Shown here: in pieces, positions 55,585 through 64,000 of the stretch | How positions within the stretch are numbered: the stretch's first letter is position 1 | Layout: the number at the start of each line of letters is the position of its first letter | From: Costus lasius | Taxonomy: Eukaryota; Streptophyta; Magnoliopsida; Zingiberales; Costaceae | DNA length: 64,000 nt | Assembly: GCA_027563935.2 (NCBI GenBank) | Contig: CM050447.1 | Coordinates: forward strand, 84,367,461-84,431,460 | Direction: 5' to 3' | The notes under the pieces: model-generated | Told to the model about the DNA's origin: nothing | Databases searched by the model: none | The model's input: the letters and a program-made list of their open reading frames with translations, nothing else | Made by a program: the position numbers and the translations under genes

Positions 55585-58419
55585 TGTCACATCCCGTTAT
55601 CTTAACCCCATACAAGCAACACAAATCACAAAAGAAACAGGATGTGTCATACAAGATCGATTCACATGCTAGGTAAAACCGAGTTCAAGAAACACAATCT
55701 GAAAATTTTCAAAATTCATACATACAATCTCCAAGAAACACAAATTTCATAAATGTACCTGCCACCACGCAATCCTTGCACTAGACATATGCAAGGCAAC
55801 AGTTATATCAAATCCGATGGCATAAATACAATTCGATTCGAAATTCAAAGCAAAGCCACAAAAATCGATTTTTATAAACTCATACCAAACACCGAAACCA
55901 GGCCAAAGCCCGCGGTGACACAAAAATCAAACTCTTAAAACTGCCACAACCGGCAACATAATATCATATAGTTTAGCCACACTGGCAACACAAGTTCTCA
56001 TAATTCACATAGTTCACATAGTTCATATAGTTCATATAATTCATATGGTTCGGCCACAACCGGCCCCAGATAATTAAGCACAAAAATTCTTAAACAGCAA
56101 ACTAGCATAATATCCACGCCAATGCTAACTCAAGAATTGCGCCCCTGCTCTATGCCTGAAAATAGTGAGGGGTGAGCTACACAGCCCAGTGAGTGGATAG
56201 TCTAAATCGACCATCCATAACATACACTCAAAAATATATGCAGGTTATTTTAAAAACATGTAACAGCATATCATGTCAACATATAACAATAATTAAAGCA
56301 CTGACTCCTATAAAACAGTCAGATGTACATTGCTAAGACATCACACCAGTGTCACCACAGAGTAACCAAGGTTCTAGAGCTATACTCTAAACCAACTAAA
56401 CATACTAACCGCTTAGTTAACTTAGTTGTCCAGCATATTCAGTAGTGACCATTATGGTCTAACCCGGCTTTGGCCTAAGCACTGGGAGAAGCCTGCAAAT
56501 CACATGCAACATATAGATGGACGGTGTGTAGATTCAAGAGGTGGCCCCCGCCAGGTCACGACGTGGCACTTTGCTCTACGATCACCCCATAACACAAAAA
56601 TCTAAGCGTCTAAGAGTGATGACATCAAGAGGTGGCCCCTGTCTGACCAAGACATGGCACTTTGCGTCTTATATCACCCGTTCTCCCAAAGGGTTCCTAC
56701 TGGACAACACAGACACATCTTATATCTTATTTCACAACAGTGGACTCCTAAGTGTCAACTAGACTCTAGGATAGTCATCACAATAATCACAACAGGCAGG
56801 CTGAACAACAACCCCCTCTTTTATCACAATAATCACATTAGGCAGGCTGAACAACAACCCCCTCACATATCACAATACAGGGCTGAAATTCAAACCCTTA
56901 ACATATCACATATAGACTATCCCCCTGAGTACACAGTTACACTTAGCCTTAGTCCTAACCATTCCATGATCACAACACATAATATTTGAAATCACATAAC
57001 CACATACTATTCAAAAATCACATAATCACATAATATTCAAAAATCACATAATCACATAACATTCAAAAATCACATAATGTAGTGTAGTCCTTAGGTTTCA
57101 TGCTGATCAGTTCGGTGTAGCCTTGCTAAGTTATCACCCAAATTTCTCAAACAAAGATTCATGGTCATAAATAACAAACATGATTCTTATAATATTATTA
57201 GCATCTATTAGGGCATCCATAAAAATCAACATAAGATTAAAATCCATGTTCTTTCAATCTAGTTCACAAAACACCACATGTAGCCCACGGTTTCAAACAT
57301 AATATCTACTTAAAATATTAACCTTAGTTAACAAGATTTTCATGCTACCAAAAATCAATGATTTAATGTTACCAAAATTCCCTATAAAATACCTAGTTAA
57401 CAAGAATTTCATACTCAAAAATCAATGATTTAATGCTACCAAAATTCCCTATAAAATACCTTAAATTTCATGCTACAAGTTTCGGTTTTCATGAGATATA
57501 CACCTATACAAAATTTCGGTTTTCATGAAGATACATCTTAATTCGGTTTTTAGCATGATAAAGTTTCCAACTTAAATTAAACCTTAGTTAACAAGAATCT
57601 CATGAAGAAATATCCCCAATTCGGTTTCCATGATAAATATACCTTTGCAACTTTCGGTTTATAACAAGGAGAAGTCTTGAGTTTTCGGTTTTTAACATGG
57701 TAAAATTTCTAATCAATCTAATGCATCAATTAACACAACCAAATTGCTAGAAATCGATTAAGACACCCCACTCACCTCTTAACCGTGAACACCAAGGTGA
57801 GAACCCTCTACAAAAAAAATCGTCTAAAGCCTTTAAACCGCCCAAAGAATCTCCAAGAACTCGCCAAGGAAGTTTCTTCACCTCAAGGAAAATTCGCCAA
57901 AGGGAAAGAAGATGGAGAAAATCGCCTCAAGAACTCTTCAAGAATCGCCACTTCTTCTCAAGCCGTCGCCCAAAATTTTCACCCAAGCCAAAAACACCAA
58001 TTCCCTACCCTAACCGAGATTACCCATCTAAAATTTCGGTTTTCAAATTTTAAACCCGTTAATCATAATTCAAATAGGGTTTAACCCATTTAACTAACTA
58101 ATTCGAATTTTAAATCTAATATCCATCTAATTCATTGCAAACCCAATAACCCATAGTTTAAGTGAAAATCCAATAAGGGTTAAACTAACATCCAATAAGC
58201 TAGTTAACTAATTAAATTTAACAACCAAAAATCTCTAGTTAATTAACTATAAATTAACAACCAAAAATCTCTAGTTAATTAACTATAAATTAACAACCAA
58301 TACATAGAAAAATATCACAGTCAATAATTTTATTTAAATCATGAACAAAATATCACAGCCAATGAGTTTATTTAAATCAAAATAATGCTTACCAGGACTT
58401 AAGATCCTTGGATCTTACA
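55585..58419. mobile_element. Element J: solo LTR (2835 bp)
   Basis: It begins TGTCACATCCCG and ends GATCTTACA, with 5-bp direct repeats GGGTG on both sides, and has no internal coding region or PBS. This is the signature of a solo LTR left by LTR-LTR recombination. The terminal sequence is of a kind common in plant gypsy elements; orientation and lineage are not certain. It interrupts the gag frame of H. Internal repeats are listed separately. The ORF at 57785-58084 is not supported as a gene. Confidence 0.85.
55995..58300. repeat. Tandem repeats inside solo LTR J
   Basis: Several short arrays. A GTTCA(T/C)ATA 10-bp unit lies at about 55998-56050. Two AAGAGGTGGCCCC...TGGCACTTTG units about 90 bp apart are at 56537 and 56626. 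A GGCAGGCTGAACAACAACCC pair is at about 56790-56860. AAAAATCACATAATCACATA units lie at about 57010-57078. A roughly 75-bp unit with AAAATCAATGATTTAATG occurs twice at about 57325-57465. A 36-bp unit with TCTAGTTAATTAACTATAA occurs twice at about 58225-58298. Confidence 0.75.
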
Positions 58420-58424
58420 GGGTG

Positions 58425-59293
58425 TGGGTAGAAGGACCTAAAAGACAAGATTCAAGGATCATAGGGTCCAGGAAGAGATTTTCTAAGTCTAGGGGTTGAC
58501 CTAAAGGTTGAGGATTAGGATCCAGGTCAAGCTCAAAAGGTTCTAACTTAGGTTCAAGAGATGGTTCAAGAAGACCTATGGGTTTGGGCTCAACTTTAGG
58601 TTCTATAATAGTTGTGCAATTTTGGGTCTGGGAACCTGTGGGTATGGGCACTAGAATTGAAGGTGATGGTTCTATTTCACTCTTAGGTTGAGACAAGTCT
58701 ACAGGGGTCTCTATGGGCAACTTAGGGGTAGTTTGACTCTCAGATAAGTCAACTATGGGCTCTTTAATTGGAATGCTAGACTCAAGTTGAGGACCTGTGG
58801 GTATGGACTCTAAAATTGAAGGTTGAGGAATGGGTTCTACCTCATGGTTTGCCTCTTGAGTTTCACATGTCTCATCTGGACTTGTTTTGGTTTCTAAGGT
58901 AGGCTTTGGGGTTTGAAGATGTTTTTATTGGAGTGGTTGGCTTCGTGTTCTACTTTGGTCAAGTCTTTTCCAATATGCCTTAAGATTTTGTTCTACCTTA
59001 CTAGCTATTTGAAAAGCATCTTCTATTGTGTATATGGGGTAGTAGGTGAGACCTCTCTTAATCTCAAAGCTAAGACCATCGATAAACCGGTTAAGCAAAA
59101 CCCTAGGAGTTTCTCTAGTTCTACTCCTATGGTAGAGGGAATTAAACTTCAATATATATTCAGCTACATTCATGTTCTCTTGTGTAAGAAATTTTGCTTT
59201 GAGAGATGAAGGATCATACATTTCTTTTATCATTTCATCCCATCTCTTGGTGGGTGGTCTATTGCCTCTTATAGGGTTGAGTCTAGTGGCCAT
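58425..59293 (-). pseudogene. Element H Gag, main part, one internal stop
   Basis: The frame starts at 59293 (MATRLNPIRGNRPPTKRWDE) and reads a retrotrans_gag-type capsid segment (about codons 10-115, with RFIDGLSFEIKRG). It has a TAA at 58925-58927 after RSQPLQ and continues in the same frame through a Pro/Glu/Ser-rich linker (EPKVEPKPIGLLEPS) to the insertion point of J. No zinc knuckle is visible. The frame resumes after J at 55579. The start is supported by conservation of the same ATG in the duplicated copy at 44126. Confidence 0.75.
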
Positions 59294-59668
59294 GGGAAGT
59301 TGTTGAAAAACAATATAACCTTTTCAAAATAGAGCTCCCTAGGATGACAGAAATGATCTCAGCTAGTATAAAAAGATAAATCTGAGATAACACAAACTAG
59401 CATGCAAAAGTAATAAGCAACTAAGCATGAAAGCACATGATGAGATTTATTTTTTTTTTAAAAAAATAAACTACAAATTATGTAACTAAGATGCAATAAA
59501 TCAAGAAAGTAATAAAGAAAGAAACATGAAAGTATGATTTTTCATTTTTTTTTTCAAAAGCAATAAATCAAGAAAACAAAAACTAACAAATTTTTTTTTT
59601 ATGCAAGGAGTGAAGCAAGGATCATGTGGGCAGACAAGAGTTGCTCACAACTTCCTTTGATACCAAAC
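59294..59668 (-). other. Element H leader with primer-binding site
   Basis: A short AT-rich leader with long A/T runs. The PBS (TGGTATCAAAGG on the minus strand) is at 59654-59665 next to LTR 2; it differs from the copy at 44482-44493 by one base. Confidence 0.8.
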
Positions 59669-61513
59669 TGATGTGGGGTGAAGACACGTGATAATGCAAT
59701 TAAAAAAAAATTCAATTATTTAAATTCTTTTCTTTTTTTTTTTTTGAAATTTCAGATTAATGACCAAAATCACGAAACAATCAGAATTCTAGGACTATAG
59801 AAATAATAAGTAACGAAATGTAGCCATGTATGGGAGAATGATCCAATTATTCACAATGCAAGCAGAGTAAACCAAATGGTAGAGTGAAAGTAGCTCTGTT
59901 CAGTCACATCAAATATAGCGAACCAAGGCAAATATAACATCTGAAATAAAACGGTTAAATCAGACTAGACAATAAAATTAGTGCAGAAGTTATCAAAGTT
60001 CAGATGTTGCCATGTCTGGTAGGGAGTTTTGCTGATGCTTCAGTGGACCCAACTGATCTAAAGGATAGAACAAAAGATATTCTTCCTTTTTGTCTCGAAG
60101 ATCAGGGGTTCTATCACCTCCAAATATTTTAAATACCTGCACAAAGAAGACTAATCAAATTAGTTTTAAAACAGAGGTGCAAGAATGTATTAGATATCAA
60201 AATTGCTAGGGGGTTTATGATGATCTGCTGATTATGGGCTCGACCCAACTAATCGAAATGGTAGAAGAGGATATGATCTTTCTATTAGCAGCAAACATCA
60301 GAGGTGGAGGCTTGTCGAAGCGCGCTAAAATCCTGCATCAAGAAGGCTAATCAAGTTAAGTCGAAGAGTAGATAGAAGACAATAGCAGGATAGCATCTGG
60401 AGGTAAGCGAGGCTGGTGCTGAACAATGACGGGGAGCATGGAACGCTCGTGGGCGGCATTGGAGTCAGGGGGAGGAGGAGATGGCGTTGAAGTCGTCGGA
60501 GCACCGAGAGATGGTGGAAGAGGCGAGGACGGCGTATGAGCACTGGCGGAGGCGGAGACGCGGGTTATCGAACAGAGCAGGGGCGGCTAGCGAGCAGAGT
60601 AGGGGCGGTTGGGGTTCGGCCGGTAGGGCATGAAACCCGAACCTGGTACAATTGGAGGTTGCTATGGATGAGGTGGAGACGCAGCCGGAGTTTCTGGGCG
60701 GACGGTGGCCGGTCGGAGGAGAACGACGTTGGAAAGCGGATCTAGGGCATAAGCATGGCGAAAATAGGGGATGGCGTTGGAGTTTCGATTCCGGCCATCG
60801 GTGAGGTGGATGGGCAGATCCCGGCGGCTGAAGCTTCTTTAGGGAAAGGAAGAGTGGTGGCCGAAGTCTCGTGGAGATCCGGCTGGTGGATCGTCGGTGG
60901 CAAGCTTTCGAAGTTTCGAAACTGGGTGTGCTTGACGTGTGCGGGTGTTTGCAGCGAAGTAGAGAGTTTGAGGGAGATGAGGAGATTAGAGGGAAAGGAG
61001 AAGAAGACTTGGTGACACAAGCACCTAGAGAAGGGGGGAGGAAGACATCCGATTGAGGAAGAAAACTATTTCCATCAATTCATTCAAAATTCTTACTGAT
61101 TACAGGTTTCATGCGAGATACAAATAGGGATCAGTCCTAGCTTTGCCGAACGTTGTTGTTTCCCTCTCTGATCAGTAGGGAGAGACGTTGACACTTCCAT
61201 TTTCAGCGATGAAGGGAGAGACGTTGAGCCTTCCTTCTTTGAAGTGATGAAGATTTGCGTTGATGTGCGCTTTGATGAAATCCCTACTTGGCTGGCTGCT
61301 GGCTGAGCATTATCACAGAATTTGTTTCCTTTGATGTGGATGCAGTCAACTTATTGTGCTGAAATGTCTTGAAGTCATTGGAGTAATTATTCCCATTATT
61401 TTGAGCTAGCTAGAAGTGACCATGCTAGCTTATTTGTGACCTGACGAGTCTTTGTCTAGGGCACCTTTAGGCTCCACTTGTATCTTCGTGGCTTGTGGTT
61501 CTTGCCCCCATCA
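59669..61513 (-). repeat. Element H LTR 2 (5' LTR, 1845 bp)
   Basis: TGATGTGGGG...CCCCCATCA, nearly the same length as LTR 1. ORFs in the GC-rich segment at 60536-61056 occur on both strands and are diverged between the copies, so I do not call them genes. Confidence 0.88.
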
Positions 61514-61608
61514 GTTTTTGGGACTGGCCTGTTTCGAGTATATTATTCCACTGCGTTTTGTAACCTGTAATTCCAAAAATTATAAAATATCCCCAGGGTT
61601 TCCCAACA
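61514..61608 (+). repeat. Element I 5' LTR, last ~95 bp
   Basis: It resembles the end of F's LTR (TTCCACTGCG, then CCCAACA before the PBS). The rest of this LTR should lie left of H, but element G is there instead, consistent with a deletion at the G-H junction. The first five bases, GTTTT, may be H's target duplication; the partner is lost. Confidence 0.65.
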
Positions 61609-61609
61609 G

Positions 61610-61621
61610 TGGTATCAGAGC
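61610..61621 (+). other. Element I primer-binding site
   Basis: TGGTATCAGAGC, one base after the LTR end, as in F. Confidence 0.92.
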
Positions 61622-63380
61622 AAAGTTGCGAGCCTCGAACGATGATCTTTCATGCTTTTCATGCTCACATGCCATATTTTAATTTTTGCAAGTTGCATAT
61701 AAACATGTCGCATGATTTTTTTAAGTAGGAAAAATTATTGTTTCTTGTTCCTATCCTCTCTTGAAATTATTTTTGATTTTTAGGTTATTTTTCTAATCGA
61801 TTTAAGATCAAAGGCACACATAGTTTTGTCATGTACGACGGGCATTGTGTCTTCTGTCTGGCCGGGTCTCTTGATCTAACAAAATTGCCAGCTGAAAGGA
61901 TCTATAAAATCGTCATGAAACTTAATTGCAAATTACCAAATGTTTGTGATAAGAAGAAGAGGAAGAGAAATTTGTTTTTATGAAATAGTAAAATTTCATA
62001 TTTTTTGTTTTTCATTAGCATGTAGAATTGCAGAAGTAATTGACTGTGCATGATGTTGTGATCATTAGTCAAGCCCCTTTTTGTATGCCTATGATGTATC
62101 CTTGTGCGGTCTCCGTGCCATCTTTTCCTTTCATTTTGTAATTGCTCAAGATGAAGATTAGGGGATGCATCTTTGTTGTACTTCGCGCATGCATGCTTCA
62201 AGCTTGCGCACCTAGCTTGGTGGCACAAGAAGCTTCAACAAAGGTGGCGCATCCTTGCATGGGGGGCACAAGTATGGGTTTGGCCAAGCCTTGTGCTTGT
62301 GTGCTATCCCTCTTTTCACTTGCAAGGTGGTGCATCTTTCTTGGAAGAGGACTCATGGCATTGGCCGAACCAATGAGAATGCTTCTAGGGTTTCCCTAAA
62401 AGTACCTCTAGGGTTTGGGAGCTAAACCATCGAAAGGAGGACCTTGGAGCCAACCTTGAAGTCAAGCTAGAGGTCGGCTAGGATAGGTCTACCCTTGGGT
62501 CTTGTGTCCTAGGTCAAGAATTGAACCCCTTTTGGCATGGGTTGGCTCAATGTCTTGAATGGGCTATGATCACATCATCCTGTTACTGCTTTTATTATCT
62601 GCAAAAGTATGCCTGTGATGTTTTATCGTTATGTTATCACTATTGGATTGCATGCCTGTAATCTTAGACATAAGATAAAACTGAAATGATGAGACCTTAA
62701 AAACCCTCACTCATAATATCAAGTCTAGTAGCCTTCTAATGCGTAGCCCTTATCAAACTATCGATCAGTGGTGTTGTGAACTGTTTCCCACCCTCGTGGG
62801 ACACACCCACTTATCTTTAGAAGGTGTGTGGTGACAATGGTTTCCCAGTCCAGTTTTAACTTGGGCGTGCGTTTCCAAGGAAACTCGTTGGCCCTGGGCA
62901 TAATGGTAAGGAATGGACTTGACTAGATTTCCATATATGCTAGGCATATAATGGAACTCTAGAGGCATCGTTGAGAGGTTAGGGTTTTATGCAGTTTCCT
63001 GCCCTCGTTGGACATAAAATGCCTAGACTGTCTCAATAAGGGGAATTGCTTAGAGCAATCGGCCGGCTTGCCCACCTTAAGAAGCATGGGTCACTTTGTG
63101 CGTCTCATCCCACCCTCGTGGGATGCAAAGCCTCATGTGGAATAAGGATCCTGCCTCACTAGGAAATCATAGATTTCCCGATTGACTTTGTGATGTAGGG
63201 GCATCTTCAAGGACTTAATTGTGCTTGACATCATTTTGGAAACTTGTTGCATTTTGATATTTTGGGACTTGTTTAATTCTGTATGTTGCAACATTATCTT
63301 ATTTTCGGCACTTGTTATTATTGTTGTAGTAGGATTTAGCCTAGGATTTACTTTCCAAATCTTTGTTTTATTTTGTAGTG
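61622..63380 (+). other. Element I untranslated leader (F-like)
   Basis: Homologous to F's leader, for example 61797-61920 against 7106-7220 and 62700-62930 against 7890-8100. It contains a three-hairpin module (62786-63124) and ends with a T-rich stretch and TTTTGTAG near 63370-63380, like the end of F's leader. The segment 62150-62570 has no F counterpart that I recognise, and its short ORFs are not convincing. Confidence 0.75.
62786..63124 (+). other. Element I three-hairpin leader module
   Basis: Hairpin 1 TCCCAC/GTGGGA (62786-62801), hairpin 2 TTTTATG/CATAAAA (62985-63019) and hairpin 3 ATCCCAC/GTGGGAT (63107-63124). Hairpins 2 and 3 have stems different from F and from A-D but remain paired. 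Confidence 0.6.
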
Positions 63381-64000
63381 CACATGTAAGGCACTTTCAA
63401 GCACCTTTTCCCTTCAACAACAAGTTGGCAACAGTATGAAGAATTTTGCCCACCTATAAGCAAAGTCAACAGCGGCAACAAGACTCAAATTCCAGCAAGA
63501 TTCAGTTTCAATTCAGCAAGGTCAAGAATCAAGCAACTGAAGTACGTCAAGCTCAAGTCACATGATTACAGCCCAATAGATCAAGCCACTTTCCTCAACA
63601 TCAGGGCAAGGCAAGTTCATCTAAGGAGGGCTATCGCATCTAGCCACATTCAGCTCAAATGAAGCAAGTATCTCAGCCATACACGACAGCATCGCTTACT
63701 AGCAAGTATCTCAGCCAATGGATACCAAGGAGCTTTTCATCATGCGCAGTAGTATTCCCCACGCCACCGCCAGCCAACTCCCACTCATGCCTATGTTCAC
63801 CTCAGATTTGGAATACGAAAGGTTGCCAACAAATGTAAACGTTAAGGGTTAGGGTTTAAACCTTGTAATTCACACACTTTGACACTCGGTCGAATATCTT
63901 TGAATCTGAAACTTTGTGTTAGCGTTTGCTTGTGTAAGAGTTGAGCTTGCTCCTCTTGAGAGTTGAGCTTGCTCCTCTCCTTATCCTTCTCTTCTATCTT
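63381..64000 (+). other. Element I region after the leader, no gag recognised
   Basis: Where F has its gag start, this stretch shows no long ORF and no copia motif. It is rich in CAA/CAG-type sequence, repeats GCAAGTATCTCAGCCA (about 63664 and 63702) and ends with two copies of a 22-bp unit starting AGAGTTGAGCTTGC (63938-63981). It may be the body of a non-autonomous element or a different insertion; the window ends before this can be decided. Confidence 0.4.

Larger units (their letters stand above)
44497..61513 (-). mobile_element. Element H: gag-only LTR retrotransposon (TR-GAG-like), split by E and J
   Basis: On the minus strand: LTR 2 (61513-59669), PBS, leader (59668-59294), a gag frame, polypurine tract and LTR 1 (46340-44497). 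Without E and J the internal region is only about 1.6 kb. It holds a retrotrans_gag-type domain and no protease, RT, RNase H or integrase motif. This matches the TR-GAG class of non-autonomous plant elements. A further leader and gag fragment beyond LTR 1 makes the locus a tandem LTR-gag-LTR-gag array. The target duplication cannot be confirmed because the left end is rearranged. Confidence 0.7.

Noticed and set aside
56989..57078. Short regular repeats in J as a possible CRISPR-like array
   Set aside because: Units are AT-rich direct tandem repeats without unique spacers, inside a plant LTR.
57785..58084. A 99-codon ORF inside solo LTR J
   Set aside because: No recognisable domain, located in LTR sequence, with no second copy to test conservation.
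62142..62399. Possible host gene exon in I's leader
   Set aside because: Only short overlapping frames, no splice-site pair or conserved domain, and it lies between segments homologous to F's leader.

Overview
This 64 kb window is plant nuclear intergenic DNA made entirely of nested LTR retrotransposons. I found no host gene, no structural RNA gene and no CRISPR array. Every primer-binding site resembles the plant initiator-tRNA-Met type (TGGTATCAGAGC or close variants). The dominant family is a Ty1/copia element with LTRs of about 1.7 kb, a leader of about 1.8 kb and a single gag-pol frame of 1293-1294 codons. Its LTR begins TGTTGGGGTATGCCC, which recalls the Angela/BARE lineage; that assignment is from memory. 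The density suggests a large-genome flowering plant, but the species cannot be read from the sequence.

Layout. I name the elements A-J. F (copia, +, 5209-13947 visible) is an older element with decayed coding; its 5' LTR is interrupted by A (-, 1-5208, running off the left edge). Next comes part of LTR G (13948-15197, resuming 42670-43006). Element C (+, 15198-42664) sits inside G with TSD TGGTG. C carries two younger copies of its own family: B (+, 15401-24524, TSD TGAAC, in C's 5' LTR) and D (-, 28098-37269, TSD CTATG, in C's gag). After G's leader and a damaged ORF, a rearranged junction near 43915 leads into H (-), a gag-only element in a tandem LTR-gag-LTR-gag arrangement (43915-46343, 55234-61513). 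H is split by E (+, 46344-55228, TSD CATTC) and by a solo LTR, J (55585-58419, TSD GGGTG). H abuts the LTR end and leader of I (+, 61514-64000), a relative of F.

State of the copies. B and D have intact gag-pol frames. A, C and E each show one nonsense codon in an otherwise open frame; A is only partly visible and C is also split by D. D's two 1705-bp LTRs show no difference where I compared them. By-eye LTR divergence is D about 0, E at least 3 substitutions, B about 6 plus one indel, C about 8, F about 30, and H about 3-4 percent in sampled parts. This order agrees with the nesting. F is notable: its LTRs are about 98 percent identical while gag-pol is badly decayed, so it was probably mobilised in trans.

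Candidate undescribed biology. The leaders carry what look like structured RNA modules shared across families. One is a set of hairpins with different stems but the same CUGCGN loop: three in each A-E copy and one in F. The other is a three-hairpin module upstream of gag in A-D, F and I, whose stems differ between families yet still pair. E lacks two of those three hairpins. The LTRs of A-E and F also share an exact 28-nt block followed by a hairpin of differing sequence. These are candidates for RNA dimerisation, packaging or promoter elements that would let decayed or gag-only elements share a helper's machinery.
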